DNA of 64,000 nt from NCBI RefSeq assembly GCF_000531125.1, contig NZ_CBTK010000024.1, positions 59,911-123,910 on the forward strand. The letters run 5' to 3'. This DNA comes from Candidatus Contendobacter odensis Run_B_J11. Lineage in GTDB: Bacteria; Pseudomonadota; Gammaproteobacteria; Competibacterales; Competibacteraceae. The translations under genes and the position numbers were made by a program. Under the pieces are notes generated by a model, which was given only the letters and a program-made list of their open reading frames with translations, searched no databases and was not told the DNA's origin. Position 1 is the first letter of the stretch; each line of letters begins with the position of its first letter. Shown piece after piece: positions 38,269 through 48,049 of this stretch.

Positions 38269-41091
38269 ATGTCTGTTAAATTTCTAATCGTCAAAACCTA
38301 CAGGTATTTCCGTCGCTGGGGCCTGCGCGCCATGCTGCGTCGGATTGTTGTCGAATTGCGTCTGCGTCTGAGCCATGATCGGGCAAGATCTGCTGGCGAC
38401 GCGCGGTTTCCCGATTTGGTGAATCTGGCGGGAGTGGTACCGCTGGGCGATCCAGGTCCAAACAGACGCATCGCCGTACACGCCCATATTTTCTATCTGG
38501 ATTTGGCCGAGGAGATCGCGGCGCATCTGCGCCACATTCCTTTCGCCTTCGATCTATTTATTTCGACCCCCGACGAGGCCGCCAGAGCCACTTGCGAGAC
38601 CATTTTTCGCAGCCTGCATCGGGTGGAACGATTGTGGGTGCGCGTGACACCGAATCGTGGACGGGATATCGCCCCCCTGTTCTGCCTTTTCGGATCTGAA
38701 TTATCCGGTTATGACTTCATCGCGCATGTTCATACCAAAAAGTCGCTCTATGCCGAGGGCGGGATGCTGGGATGGCGGGAATATCTGTTACGGCAACTGC
38801 TCGGTGGTGAGGATCAGGTCCGGCGGATTTTTGCGCTGTTCACTGCCGATCCGGAACTGGCTCTGGTGTATCCCCAAAATTATCGGCAATTTCCGTACTG
38901 GGGAAATACCTGGCTATCGAACCAGAGCCTGGGGCGGGAATGGGGTCAGCGCTTGGGCATTGCCGACCTGCCGGACGGCTATTTTGACTATCCGGCCGGC
39001 TCGATGTTCTGGGCGCGGCCGGCGGGACTGCGGGCCTTGTTCGATGCCGGCATTCTCTTAACGGATTTCCCCGATGAAGCGGGGCAAACCGATGGCACCC
39101 TGGCACACGGTCTGGAACGCCTGCTCGCACTGGCTACACGGCAGGCTGGTCTGCGGACCGCCATAGTGGCGGACCCGATGTTCCCAAGCTGGTCAAAATG
39201 GCGGTTTGACCACTACCTTGCTCGTACCCGCGCCCATGTCGAGACCATGCTGAGCAGTAGCAAGCTCAAAATCATCGCTTTTGATATTTTCGACACTCTC
39301 GTGGTGCGACCCTCGCTTCACTCCGAAATAGCCAAGCTGATTATTGCGACGCGCATGGCCGATGCGCCGGGAGGCGCTGATTTCATCCGCCTGCGGCCGC
39401 TGGCTGAGAATCTGGCCCGTTCCCGCAAGCACCAGGACGTGAATCTGGACGATATTTACCTCGAATACGCCACGCTCGCCGATCTGTCGCCGGAGGACGC
39501 AAAGCGATTCCAGTACTGTGAAGAGCAGGTGGAACGCGCGCTGGTTTCGCCACGGCCCGATGGACTCGCGCTGTTCCGTTATGCATTGACGACGGGAAAG
39601 CCGGTGGTGCTAATCAGCGATATGTTTCTTTGCCGTCAGACCATCGAGATGCTGCTGGAGGAGCAGGGCATTGGCGGCTATGCCGAACTTTATCTGTCTT
39701 CCGATGTGGGGGTGCGCAAGGACAGTGGCGAGTTATATCGCCACGTCCTGAAACAGTTGGGCGTGGCGCCCGATAATTTGCTAATGATTGGGGATAACGA
39801 ACATTCCGATCTGCAAATCCCCATGAACCTGGGCATTCACACCGGTCATGTGCTGCGGCCGATAGCAATGGCCGCCGCCACGCCTCGTTTTTCTCGAATT
39901 CTGGAGCGCTTTCGCCACAGCGACGTGAACAGCCAACTGGTGCTGGGACTGGTGGTGAAACGCTTCTTTCATCCGGTGTTCTACAAGGATTTCAACCCCG
40001 CCGACTTCATCCACGGCGGCGCTGAGGGGGTGGGTTACGCTATTGCTGGTCCGTTGATTGTGGCGTTTGCACAGTGGCTTTTGGCGCACGCCAAGGCCGA
40101 CGGGATTACCACCCTCTATTTTCTGGCACGGGAAGGGAAACTGCTCAAGGAGGTCTACGATCGGCTGGCCGCAGTCACCCCGGGCGCGGCGGCGGCGCAG
40201 TACCTGGTGGTGTCGCGGCGGGCGATGACGGTGCCGATGATCGAAACCCTCGATGACATGCTCAACATCGCCAGCGCGGATTATTTCTCCAACGAGTTGG
40301 AGAAATTCCTGTTCTATCGCTTTGGCCTCAAGCTGGACCACGCTGAACGGGCGGAGCTGGCCCGGCACGGTCTCTGGTCAACCGATCGCAAGGTCGAAGT
40401 GAAAGGCGACCATCCGCATCACCTGCAACCAGTATTGGAGGTTATCGCCGACCGTATCCAAGCCCGCGCTGCGGTAGAGCGACCCAGTCTTTTGGCCTAT
40501 TTGCAGCAAATGGGACTCGATCAATCGGGAACCTCCGCCGTAGTGGATGTCGGCTATTCCGCCACGATTCAGGGCCGGCTGTCGAAAATCCTGGGTAAAT
40601 GCATTCATGGCTATTACCTGCTGACTTCGGCGAAAGCGCAGCGGATCTGCAATGATTACAGGGTGCTGGCGTGGGGTTGCTATGGCGAATCCCTGGTTCC
40701 GGGAACTGATGCCTCGCCCCTGTGGCGACGCAGCTTCGAGCTTGAAATGCTGCTGAGTACCGATGATGCCCAAGTGATGTATTACGCAACCCAGCCGGAT
40801 GGCGCAGTGGCTCCGGTCTTTCAGCCACTGTCTGATGCAGAGCAGAATTCCGCTGCCGTTCGGGCGGACATCCGCCGGGGAGTGCTGGCTTTTGTCGATG
40901 ATGTTCTGGCTCTGGACCAGGCGGTGCTACCCGGAGTGAGGGTGCCGTGCGATCTGGCAGTTGCGCTCTATGAGGAGTTTATTGACGGACTGTCTGCTGC
41001 GGAATGGGGCACCATGGCCAGTTTCGTATTGGATGATCACTATTGTGGCCGTGGTATCGTCACCCTGGATCAACCTATGGGGGTTCGTTAA
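38269..41091 (+). CDS. RgpF (rhamnan synthesis F)-HAD domain fusion protein
   Basis: The 940-residue protein has an RgpF-like domain (about 60-320: AVHAHIFYLDLAEEIAAHL, NRGRDIAPLF, HVHTKKS, WGNTWLS), then a HAD phosphatase-like domain (about 335-545: FDIFDTLVVRP as motif I, LISDMFL as motif II, MIGDNEHSDLQIP as motif IV), then a C-terminal region (about 580-930) with YFLAREGKLLKEVYDRL, which I have seen in HAD-containing glycan proteins but cannot assign. RgpF acts in rhamnose-glucose polysaccharide assembly, consistent with the flanking rhamnosyltransferase-like genes. Confidence 0.85.
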   Translation: MSVKFLIVKTYRYFRRWGLRAMLRRIVVELRLRLSHDRARSAGDARFPDLVNLAGVVPLGDPGPNRRIAVHAHIFYLDLAEEIAAHLRHIPFAFDLFISTPDEAARATCETIFRSLHRVERLWVRVTPNRGRDIAPLFCLFGSELSGYDFIAHVHTKKSLYAEGGMLGWREYLLRQLLGGEDQVRRIFALFTADPELALVYPQNYRQFPYWGNTWLSNQSLGREWGQRLGIADLPDGYFDYPAGSMFWARPAGLRALFDAGILLTDFPDEAGQTDGTLAHGLERLLALATRQAGLRTAIVADPMFPSWSKWRFDHYLARTRAHVETMLSSSKLKIIAFDIFDTLVVRPSLHSEIAKLIIATRMADAPGGADFIRLRPLAENLARSRKHQDVNLDDIYLEYATLADLSPEDAKRFQYCEEQVERALVSPRPDGLALFRYALTTGKPVVLISDMFLCRQTIEMLLEEQGIGGYAELYLSSDVGVRKDSGELYRHVLKQLGVAPDNLLMIGDNEHSDLQIPMNLGIHTGHVLRPIAMAAATPRFSRILERFRHSDVNSQLVLGLVVKRFFHPVFYKDFNPADFIHGGAEGVGYAIAGPLIVAFAQWLLAHAKADGITTLYFLAREGKLLKEVYDRLAAVTPGAAAAQYLVVSRRAMTVPMIETLDDMLNIASADYFSNELEKFLFYRFGLKLDHAERAELARHGLWSTDRKVEVKGDHPHHLQPVLEVIADRIQARAAVERPSLLAYLQQMGLDQSGTSAVVDVGYSATIQGRLSKILGKCIHGYYLLTSAKAQRICNDYRVLAWGCYGESLVPGTDASPLWRRSFELEMLLSTDDAQVMYYATQPDGAVAPVFQPLSDAEQNSAAVRADIRRGVLAFVDDVLALDQAVLPGVRVPCDLAVALYEEFIDGLSAAEWGTMASFVLDDHYCGRGIVTLDQPMGVR

Positions 41092-41115
41092 GCACCGGAC
41101 TGCTTGGCGTCCCGT

Positions 41116-42267
41116 CTAATCATTCCGATGTGGTAATCGTTGACGAATCCAGCGGATTGGCGCGGTGAGTTTCCATGAGGTGGACGATAACAGTGCCTGC
41201 ACCTGTTGGCGGTAACGATTCACCTCCGCTGTCAGCACGACCATATCCGCCTCCAGCGTGGCGAGGCCGACATCCCGAACCCGAATTTCATCTTCCAATT
41301 GGGCGAGACCAATATCGCGGGCGCGAATTTCCTGTTCCAGTTGGGCGAGGCCAACATCGCGGGCACGAATTTCCTGTTGCAATTGGGCGAGGCCGGCATC
41401 CCGGGCGCGAATTTCCTGTTCCAGTTGGGCGAGGCCGGCATCCCGGGCGCACACTTCATTCTCTAAGGCTCGAACCCACTGAAGGTAATGATCTCGCGCC
41501 CGCTCAAACCAGAAAAACGCCTCCACCCATTCCCGTGGGATGAACCGGTTCTGCCATTTAGCAAATACCGCAGCGCGGTTAATCAGGTGTTTTTCCGGTA
41601 CTGATTGAGCTGACAGTCCAGAATCTCCCAATGAAAAGCGATAGATAGCGCTAACGCCAGGGACATGATGCAGGAGAGTGTGTTGCGATACCTGTAGCCA
41701 GAAGTCCCAGTCTTCCAGGCACTCCAATTCCTCATCAAAACGGCAGCCCATCTCCACCAAGGCACAGTCGAACAGCACCGCGTGGATGGGCAGGAAATTG
41801 GCGCCGCGCAGTCGCGCTGGGTCGTAGGGATCATCGAGTATTTTCAATGTGGCGCCCGCAGCGTTCTCCAAGCGGACACCGGTGTAAGCAGCGAGAGAGT
41901 CATGCCCATCGAGAAAAGCGTTGACCAGCTTGCCGATGTGGTCTGGAAGGAGCAGGTCATCGTCATCCAGGAACAGTAAATAACGGCCCTGTGCATGGCT
42001 TAAGCCCAGATTGGCGGCCGTTGCCCGAGCCAAAGGCCGCTCTGCGCCGATCATGCGCAAAGGGAACTCGCCGCAGGCGCTTTCGAGTTCTGGATGGCCG
42101 CTGCCTTTGGCGTCCACAACCACTACTTCGATAGTGTCATACGTCTGGGAAGCTACCGAATTGAGGGTATCCAACAAACTGGGGCGTCCCATGCTACGGA
42201 TGATGATAGAAACCAGTGGCAGGCAACTATTGCATCCAGCTTTAGGATTAGTTGCGGTTTCAGACAA
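41116..42267 (-). CDS. GT2 family glycosyltransferase with C-terminal coiled-coil repeats
   Basis: The GT2 domain (about 15-250) has VSIIIRSMGRPSLLDTLNS, VVVDAKGSG, LFLDDDDLLLPDH as the DxD region and LEDWDFWLQ. After about residue 265, five tandem 14-residue units of the form ARDAGLAQLEQEIR build a predicted coiled coil, followed by a short basic tail (PIRWIRQRLP). The start is TTG 42267: AGGAGGA lies seven bases upstream, giving 383 residues; the open frame extends farther into the HAD gene but is not conserved. The protein probably oligomerises or binds a partner through the coiled coil. Confidence 0.85.
   Translation of the reverse strand: MSETATNPKAGCNSCLPLVSIIIRSMGRPSLLDTLNSVASQTYDTIEVVVVDAKGSGHPELESACGEFPLRMIGAERPLARATAANLGLSHAQGRYLLFLDDDDLLLPDHIGKLVNAFLDGHDSLAAYTGVRLENAAGATLKILDDPYDPARLRGANFLPIHAVLFDCALVEMGCRFDEELECLEDWDFWLQVSQHTLLHHVPGVSAIYRFSLGDSGLSAQSVPEKHLINRAAVFAKWQNRFIPREWVEAFFWFERARDHYLQWVRALENEVCARDAGLAQLEQEIRARDAGLAQLQQEIRARDVGLAQLEQEIRARDIGLAQLEDEIRVRDVGLATLEADMVVLTAEVNRYRQQVQALLSSTSWKLTAPIRWIRQRLPHRND
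41261..41470 (-). repeat. Five tandem 42-bp repeats inside a glycosyltransferase gene
   Basis: Units start at 41261, 41303, 41345, 41387 and 41429; the last is degenerate. Each begins GCGAGGCC or GCGAGACC on the plus strand and encodes 14 residues, two heptads. Units 2 to 4 differ at only a few positions, so the array looks recently expanded or homogenised. Because 42 is divisible by three, several other frames on both strands are also open through it. Confidence 0.92.
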
Positions 42268-42323
42268 AGATCGTCCTCCTGTAGCCCAGGGCGAACGGAT
42301 GGAGCGAAAGTTCGGTACTGGAG

Positions 42324-42983
42324 TCACGCTCCGCGCAGACTGATAATCGGCCAGCCGTGTTCTTGGGCGTGTTCGGCCAGGGTGGCATCGGGGTCTACCG
42401 CGACCGGGTAGCTGACCTGACCGAGTAGCGGAAGATCGTTGTGAGAATCGCTGTAGAACCAGCTTTCGTCGAGATTGTGGCCGGTTTCCGCCAGCCACGC
42501 GCTCAGCCGTTCGACCTTGCCATGCTGGAAACAGGGGATGCCTATTGGGCGACCGGTATAGCGCCCCGCCGTGAATTCCACTTCCGTCGCCAGCAGGTCC
42601 GGCACCTCCAGCAATTCGGCGATGGGCGCAGTGAGGAAACGGTTGGTGGCGGTGATGATCAGCAGGGTGTCGCCCGCCGTCCGATGCCGCGCCAGCAACT
42701 CCATCGCTTTAGGCAGCAGGATCGGGCGGATTTTGTCTTCGATGAATTGCGCCCGCCACGCCAGCAATTGCTCCAGCGAATGCTCCGCCAGTGGCCGCAG
42801 CATAAAAGCTAGAAACTCCTGAATATCCAGCGTACCGGCTCGGTAGTCATCGTAGAACTGCTGGTTTTCGCGTTCGTAGGACACACTGTCCACGATACCC
42901 TGCTCGATCAGAAACTGGCCCCACAAATAATCGCTGTCGTCGGCCAGCAGGGTATTGTCGAGATCAAAAATCGCCAGACTCAT
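42324..42983 (-). CDS. HAD-IB family hydrolase (SerB/PA0335-like)
   Basis: The 219-residue protein begins MSLAIFDLDNTLLADDSD, the IB-subfamily motif I, with LIITATNRFLTAPIA as motif II, and DESWFYSDSHNDLPLL as motif IV. It belongs to the phosphoserine-phosphatase-like group; Pseudomonas relatives include histidinol-phosphate phosphatases, but the substrate here is not determined. It follows fis on the same strand after 37 bases. Confidence 0.9.
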   Translation of the reverse strand: MSLAIFDLDNTLLADDSDYLWGQFLIEQGIVDSVSYERENQQFYDDYRAGTLDIQEFLAFMLRPLAEHSLEQLLAWRAQFIEDKIRPILLPKAMELLARHRTAGDTLLIITATNRFLTAPIAELLEVPDLLATEVEFTAGRYTGRPIGIPCFQHGKVERLSAWLAETGHNLDESWFYSDSHNDLPLLGQVSYPVAVDPDATLAEHAQEHGWPIISLRGA

Positions 42984-43020
42984 AGGGTTAAACTCATGCC
43001 GTTGTTAGCTCTCCACTCGT

Positions 43021-43290
43021 TCAGTTCAGACCGTATTGCCGGAGTTTCTTGCGCAGGGTACCGCGATTGATGCCAAGAATGGCAGCGGCCTTGGTCTGAT
43101 TACCACCCGTAAACTTCATCACAATCTCCAGCAGTGGTGGCTCCGCCTCCCGCAGCACCAGATCGTACAGATTGCTGGGCGCTTGGCCGCCAAGGTTGTG
43201 AAAATAAATGCGCAAGGTTTCAGCAACGTGATCGCGTAACGGAGTGGCGGGCAGCAGATCAACCGAAGGTTCGGGATTTTGCGTACTCAT
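43021..43290 (-). CDS. fis: Fis, nucleoid-associated DNA-binding protein
   Basis: Fis bends DNA and adjusts rRNA transcription, recombination and chromosome structure with growth rate. The 89-residue protein has the Fis C-terminal helix-turn-helix [28 protein letters not shown] (about 61-89). It is translationally coupled to dusB (ATGA overlap), the conserved dusB-fis arrangement of gammaproteobacteria. Confidence 0.97.
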   Translation of the reverse strand: MSTQNPEPSVDLLPATPLRDHVAETLRIYFHNLGGQAPSNLYDLVLREAEPPLLEIVMKFTGGNQTKAAAILGINRGTLRKKLRQYGLN

Positions 43291-44273
43291 GCAGCCAGTA
43301 ATTCCTTATCGGCCAGACGCTCGAAGAAATCGCGGGCTAATCTCAGTTGCTCGCGGTGGGTTTCAACCGGGTTGACCCGCGCCCGGAATGCGGCGCTATC
43401 CGGCCAGGGCTGGCTATACCAGGCCAAGTGTTTGCGGGCGATACGCACCCCGGCTATCTCGCCGTAAAACGCATACAGGCTTTGCAGATGAGCCGCGACC
43501 CATTCACCGATATCCGCCGGAGTCGGCGACGGCCACGGTTCGCCGGTAGCCAGAAAATGACCGATCTCGCGGAAAATCCACGGTCGGCCCTGGGCGCCGC
43601 GCCCAATCATCACGGCGTCCGCGCCGGTTTCATCCAGCACCCAGCGTGCCTTTGCCGGACTGTCAATATCGCCATTAGCGATGACCGGGATCGTCACCGC
43701 CTGTTTGATGGCGCGGATGCTGGCGTAATCCACCGGCCCGGTGTAGCCGCAGGCGCGGGTGCGGCCATGCACCGCCAAAGCCTGAATACCGGCCTGTTCG
43801 GCGATGCGGGCGATGACGACACCATTACGGTGCGCGAGATCCCATCCAGTGCGAATCTTCAGCGTCACCGGGAGAGTCACCGCCGCCACCACCGCCTCCA
43901 GAATGCGCCCGACCAACACCTCATCGCGCAGCAGCGCTGAACCGGCCAGCGCGCCGCAGACCTTTTTAGCCGGACAGCCCATGTTGAGATCAATAATTTG
44001 CGCGCCCTGATCAGCATTGAAACGGGCGGCTTCCGCCATAGCATGAGGATCAGCGCCGAGAATCTGTACGCTACACGGTTCCGCTTCGCCAGCGTGATCT
44101 CGCCGCAACCGGGTTTTGTGGCTCTCCCACAGGCGCGGATCAGCGCCCACCATCTCCGAGACCGCCAGCCCGGCACCCAACCGTCGGCACAGTTGCCGAA
44201 ACGGTCGGTCGCTGACGCCGACCATCGGCGCCAGAAATACGGGTGGGAATAGCGAGTAGGGACCGATCTGCAT
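43287..44273 (-). CDS. dusB: DusB, tRNA-dihydrouridine synthase B
   Basis: DusB uses FMN and NADPH to reduce uridines in the tRNA D-loop. It has the N-terminal [21 protein letters not shown], the catalytic Cys C100 in NMGCPAKKV, the KIRTGW and HGRTR motifs, and [13 protein letters not shown]. At 328 residues it matches the family. It overlaps fis and lies downstream of prmA after 70 bases; the fis promoter is classically upstream of dusB. Confidence 0.96.
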   Translation of the reverse strand: MQIGPYSLFPPVFLAPMVGVSDRPFRQLCRRLGAGLAVSEMVGADPRLWESHKTRLRRDHAGEAEPCSVQILGADPHAMAEAARFNADQGAQIIDLNMGCPAKKVCGALAGSALLRDEVLVGRILEAVVAAVTLPVTLKIRTGWDLAHRNGVVIARIAEQAGIQALAVHGRTRACGYTGPVDYASIRAIKQAVTIPVIANGDIDSPAKARWVLDETGADAVMIGRGAQGRPWIFREIGHFLATGEPWPSPTPADIGEWVAAHLQSLYAFYGEIAGVRIARKHLAWYSQPWPDSAAFRARVNPVETHREQLRLARDFFERLADKELLAA

Positions 44274-44343
44274 GGAATTAAGGTCGGTGGGAAAAAGTGC
44301 GCACTTTTAGGTCGATCAACGGAAAGCGCTACGAGGCGTCGGA

Positions 44344-45249
44344 TTAGCGAGCCCGCCGAACGCCTTCCAGCAGCACCCAATCTTCCCGCCGCTGGCAGGG
44401 TCCGAAGCTAAATTCACGGCTAAACACCGCCTGCACTGCATCGGTATGTTGCTCAAGGATGCCGGACAGAATCAGGCGACCGTTCGCTTTCACCCGCTGG
44501 CCAAATTCAGGAGCCAGTCGCACCAGCACTCCGGCCAGAATGTTGGCCAGCAGAATGTCCACGCTCAACACTGCCGGTAACTCAGCCGGATCCGCCAGTT
44601 CAATGCGGTCTTCAACCTCATTTTCCGAGGCGTTGCTATCGCTGGCCAGCAGCGCCTGGGGGTCAATGTCCACCGCCCAGACCCGTTTTGCTCCCAGCCG
44701 GGCCGCAGCAATCGCCAGAATCCCGGAACCGCAGCCGTAATCCAGCACGGTTTTATCGGCTAAATCTGCGCTGTCCAGCCATTCCAGGCACAGCGCCGTG
44801 GTTGGATGGGTTCCAGTACCAAACGCCAGCCCTGGATCTAACCGGATATTGACCGCCGCTGGATCGGGCGGGGTTTGACAGGACGGACAAATCCACAAGC
44901 GCTGGCCGAAGCGCATCGGGTGGAAGTTGTCCATCCAGGCCCGTACCCAGTCACGCTCCTCCAGTTGAGTCAGCCGGCATTCCGGCAGTTCCGGCGTGTG
45001 CAGGAACCGGCGCAACAGACGTTTTACCACTTCGATATCGGTCTGGGCGTCGAACAGCCCGGTGATGCGGGTATGCGCCCACAGCGGGGTTTCGCCGGGC
45101 GCCGGTTCCAGCACCGGTTGATCGCCGGCGTCTTCCAGGGTAACCGCCAGCGCGCCGGCTTGCAGCAGGGCGTCTTCCAGTTGATCAGGAGGGTGATCGA
45201 TGGCTTCGAGAGTTAATTGCAGCCAGGGGGCGGTCGCGTCGTCGCTCAT
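44344..45249 (-). CDS. prmA: PrmA, ribosomal protein L11 methyltransferase
   Basis: PrmA trimethylates ribosomal protein L11. The substrate-binding N-terminal domain (about 1-90) is followed by the SAM-dependent methyltransferase domain with LDYGCGSGILAIAAARLGA (about residues 166-184), DIDPQAL and LANILAGVL. The substrate motif GLAFGTGTHPTT precedes it. The length is 301 residues. It follows accC in the conserved accBC-prmA-dusB-fis series. Confidence 0.96.
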   Translation of the reverse strand: MSDDATAPWLQLTLEAIDHPPDQLEDALLQAGALAVTLEDAGDQPVLEPAPGETPLWAHTRITGLFDAQTDIEVVKRLLRRFLHTPELPECRLTQLEERDWVRAWMDNFHPMRFGQRLWICPSCQTPPDPAAVNIRLDPGLAFGTGTHPTTALCLEWLDSADLADKTVLDYGCGSGILAIAAARLGAKRVWAVDIDPQALLASDSNASENEVEDRIELADPAELPAVLSVDILLANILAGVLVRLAPEFGQRVKANGRLILSGILEQHTDAVQAVFSREFSFGPCQRREDWVLLEGVRRAR

Positions 45250-45333
45250 GGGTCGCTATGGGTTGATGTTGTATAGGGTAAAGCGTAGCGGGTTCGCCGC
45301 CAGACCACCATGGACCTGAAGGCGCGGACCCGG

Positions 45334-46680
45334 TCAGCGGGTTTCGAGCAACTGCTTTTCCAGGTAATGGATATCGGTTCCGCCGCCGATAAAGCGGGCA
45401 TCGCCGAGAATACGCCGATGCAACGGCGCATTGGTCTTGATCCCTTCGATCACCAGTTCAGCCAGCGCCCCCCGCATCCGGGCAATGGCGACTTCGCGAG
45501 TTTCGCCGTGGGCGATCAATTTGCCAACCATCGAGTCGTAATTCGGCGGCACCCGATAGCCGTTGTAAAGGTGGGAATCCACCCGAATGCCTGGCCCGCC
45601 GGGGGCGTGATACTGGCTAATCGTACCGGGTGAGGGCACAAAACTGACCGGATCTTCAGCATTCAATCGGCATTCGAGAGCATGGCCGGTAATGCGAATA
45701 TCGCTCTGGAGATAACCGAGCGGTTGGCCGGCAGCGATCAGCAATTGCTCCTTAACGATGTCTACACCGGTAATCAGTTCGGTCACCGGATGTTCAACCT
45801 GAACCCGGGTATTCATTTCGATAAAGTAGAACTCATCGTCCTGATACAGAAACTCGAAAGTGCCTGCGCCGCGGTAGCCGATCCGCAGACAGGCCTCCAC
45901 GCAAACCTGGCCGATATGGCGACGCTGTTCGGCAGTGATTCCCGGCGCGGGCGCTTCTTCGATGACCTTCTGGTGGCGGCGCTGCATCGAGCAGTCGCGC
46001 TCGCCCAGATGGATAGCGTTGCCGTGGGTGTCGGCCAGCACCTGGATTTCGATGTGGCGCGGATGGTCCAGATATTTCTCCATGTACAGGGTCGGATTAC
46101 CGAACGCCGCATTGGCCTCGCTGCGGGTCAGATCAATGCTGTTCAGCAATGCAGCCTCGCTATGCACCACCCGCATTCCGCGCCCGCCGCCACCGCCGGA
46201 GGCCTTAATAATGATCGGATAGCCGATATCGCGGGCGATGCGCAGGGTTTCCGGAGCGTCGTCGCCCAGTGAACCGTCTGATCCTGGCACACAGGGCACG
46301 CCCGCTTCCTTCATCGCCCGGATCGCCGATACCTTGTCGCCCATTAACCGAATCGTCTCCGGTTTCGGGCCGATGAAGATAAAGCCGCTTTGTTCGACCC
46401 GCTCGGCGAAATCGGCATTTTCCGACAGGAAGCCATAGCCCGGATGGATCGCCACCGCGTCAGTGACCTCGGCGGCGCTGATGATCGCCGGCATGTTCAG
46501 GTAGCTTTCAGCGGCGGACGGCGGACCAATGCAGACGGTTTCGTCGGCCAGGCGCACATGCTTGAGTTCGCGGTCGGCAGTGGAATGGACGGCGACGGTG
46601 CGGATGCCCAGCTCCCGGCAGGCGCGCAGGATGCGCAGGGCAATTTCCCCACGATTGGCAATAACCACTTTCTCGAACAT
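45334..46680 (-). CDS. accC: AccC, biotin carboxylase
   Basis: AccC carboxylates the biotin on AccB with bicarbonate and ATP, the first half-reaction of acetyl-CoA carboxylase. Family motifs are intact: [17 protein letters not shown] at the N-terminus, the glycine-rich ATP loop [37 protein letters not shown] and [11 protein letters not shown]. The start at 46680 ([11 protein letters not shown]) gives 448 residues, matching E. coli AccC; five residues upstream in frame are not conserved. It begins seven bases after accB. Confidence 0.97.
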   Translation of the reverse strand: MFEKVVIANRGEIALRILRACRELGIRTVAVHSTADRELKHVRLADETVCIGPPSAAESYLNMPAIISAAEVTDAVAIHPGYGFLSENADFAERVEQSGFIFIGPKPETIRLMGDKVSAIRAMKEAGVPCVPGSDGSLGDDAPETLRIARDIGYPIIIKASGGGGGRGMRVVHSEAALLNSIDLTRSEANAAFGNPTLYMEKYLDHPRHIEIQVLADTHGNAIHLGERDCSMQRRHQKVIEEAPAPGITAEQRRHIGQVCVEACLRIGYRGAGTFEFLYQDDEFYFIEMNTRVQVEHPVTELITGVDIVKEQLLIAAGQPLGYLQSDIRITGHALECRLNAEDPVSFVPSPGTISQYHAPGGPGIRVDSHLYNGYRVPPNYDSMVGKLIAHGETREVAIARMRGALAELVIEGIKTNAPLHRRILGDARFIGGGTDIHYLEKQLLETR

Positions 46681-46687
46681 GGCGCAG

Positions 46688-47167
46688 CTATTCAATGATC
46701 AGCAGCGGCTGATCGAATTCAACCGGCTGGCCGTTTTCAACCAGAATGCGGATGATGACGCCGGTATGATCCGCCTCGATCTGGTTGAACATCTTCATCG
46801 CTTCGATGATGCAGACCGCATCGCCGGTGTTGACCTGTTGGCCGATTTCCGCCAGCGGTTTGGAGCCGGGCGCAGCGGAGCGGTAGAAGGTGCCGACCAT
46901 CGGTGAGCGCAGGAGGTGGCCCTTGATTGGGTCTGCGGCGGGGGCGGCGGGGGCGGTGATGGGGGCGAGCGGAGCTGAACCCGGCGCAGGTGGCGGTGGA
47001 CCGTAGTAGGTCGGCATGGTCCACGGTGGCGGCGAGGGCATCGCTCCACCGTGCGGATGGCGGCTAATGCGAACCGAGTCTTCGCCTTCCTTGATTTCAA
47101 TTTCGGAAATACCCGAGGTTTCGAGCAACTCGATGAGCTTTTTGATCTTGCGGATATCCATTGGCAT
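46688..47167 (-). CDS. accB: AccB, biotin carboxyl carrier protein
   Basis: AccB carries biotin between AccC and AccA/AccD. It starts [20 protein letters not shown], has a flexible Pro/Ala-rich linker (about 50-85) and ends in the biotinyl domain with the modified lysine about K125 in [15 protein letters not shown]. About 159 residues from 47167; the second ATG at 47161 is equally possible. The linker region is A/P-rich and gives shadow open frames on other strands. Confidence 0.96.
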   Translation of the reverse strand: MPMDIRKIKKLIELLETSGISEIEIKEGEDSVRISRHPHGGAMPSPPPWTMPTYYGPPPPAPGSAPLAPITAPAAPAADPIKGHLLRSPMVGTFYRSAAPGSKPLAEIGQQVNTGDAVCIIEAMKMFNQIEADHTGVIIRILVENGQPVEFDQPLLIIE

Positions 47168-47172
47168 AGCGG

Positions 47173-47622
47173 CTATCTTGGCGTGGCGAGGTAACGGTCG
47201 GCGGCGCACAGTGCCAGTTCATAGCCCTGCGCGCCCAAGCCGCTGATCACTCCGACGGCAATATCGGACAGGTAGGAATGGTGACGGAACGGTTCGCGGG
47301 CGAACACGTTGGACAGATGCACCTCGATGAACGGGATGCCGACTCCGAGCAGGGCATCACGCAGCGCCACGCTGGTGTGGGTGAAGGCAGCGGGGTTGAT
47401 GACGATAAAAACGATGCTTTCCTGGCGGGCGGCGTGAATGCGGTTGATGAGTTCATGCTCGGCGTTGCTCTGGAAACAAGCCAGTTCATGCGGCCCCAGT
47501 TCCTGGGCCAATTCCACGGAGCGCTGTTCGATGTTAGCGAGGGTCATAGCGCCGTAAACGGCGGGTTCGCGGGTACCCAGCAGGTTCAGATTAGGGCCGT
47601 TCAGCAGCAACAATTTTGCCAT
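47173..47622 (-). CDS. aroQ: AroQ, type II 3-dehydroquinate dehydratase
   Basis: AroQ makes 3-dehydroshikimate in the shikimate pathway. The active-site Tyr is in [18 protein letters not shown], with the Asn/His motifs [17 protein letters not shown] and [19 protein letters not shown]. The length is 149 residues. It is the first gene of the aroQ-accB-accC series on the minus strand. Confidence 0.97.
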   Translation of the reverse strand: MAKLLLLNGPNLNLLGTREPAVYGAMTLANIEQRSVELAQELGPHELACFQSNAEHELINRIHAARQESIVFIVINPAAFTHTSVALRDALLGVGIPFIEVHLSNVFAREPFRHHSYLSDIAVGVISGLGAQGYELALCAADRYLATPR

Positions 47623-48045
47623 AGCTCAAGCAGGAGTCCTTGTCAATCAAGGGGCGCGATTCTGCATGAACATGACCGCGCTGTCCAGCCAGGTACGCAG
47701 TCGGTTCGCCACTGATCGCGGCATGTTCAGGGTTGACAGCTACTGAAAACTTTATTGACTTTCATGGGCTTTCATTTAAGAATCTTGGCCGTTCTCAGGA
47801 ACCTACCGCCAGTTGGGCGGAAAGTAACGCTTGCAGAGAGGGCGTGAGACCTGGGGGAACATGCGGTCGCCTCATCAGCGTAAAGTTCCCCACCCGTGGG
47901 GAATTTGAGTGGCGAAAACCAAGCCGTACCCTTGGGCAACCTCGTTGAAGCAAGAAGTGAGCTATGGAATAAAAGACCATGGTTTACGCAACGGTAGGTT
48001 AGCGTATGAACGCCGAACTGATTCAAAGCCACAAGCACGAAACTT
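47623..48045. other. Non-coding stretch between aroQ and GNAT containing a probable transposon remnant
   Basis: The stretch of 423 bases carries no intact gene. Its right part (from about 47758) shows TnpB-like C-terminal residues in two frames and a perfect GC-rich hairpin; these are listed separately. The left part (47623-47732) shows nothing I can support beyond the likely aroQ promoter. Confidence 0.5.
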
Positions 48046-48049
48046 CTAA
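47733..48049 (+). pseudogene. Probable remnant of IS200/IS605-family TnpB (OrfB) C-terminus
   Basis: One frame (47733-47948) reads ...EPTASWAESNACREGVRPGG, and after a shift at about 47945 the other frame reads SLKQEVSYGI... to a stop at 48047. A Cys-containing NACxEGVRP segment followed by a LKQE motif is what I expect at the tail of TnpB/OrfB transposases. No catalytic domain or zinc finger remains. The assignment rests on short motifs and is tentative. Confidence 0.4.
47886..47903. other. Perfect GC-rich hairpin inside the TnpB-like remnant
   Basis: TTCCCCA (47886-47892) pairs perfectly with TGGGGAA (47897-47903) around CCCG. In IS605-type elements the right end carries hairpins and the guide RNA, which fits its location. 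It also looks superficially like a type I CRISPR repeat, but there is a single copy. Confidence 0.5.

Noticed and set aside
41175..41543. Several overlapping open frames through the 42-bp repeats
   Set aside because: Because the unit length is a multiple of three, any stop-free frame stays open through all copies; only the GT2 frame continues into a recognisable domain.
47886..47903. Hairpin resembling a type I CRISPR repeat
   Set aside because: There is one copy only, no regularly spaced second repeat and no cas gene in the window.
47623..48045. A tRNA or other structured RNA gene in the aroQ-GNAT gap
   Set aside because: I found no cloverleaf, T-loop sequence or CCA-type end; only the single hairpin is clear.
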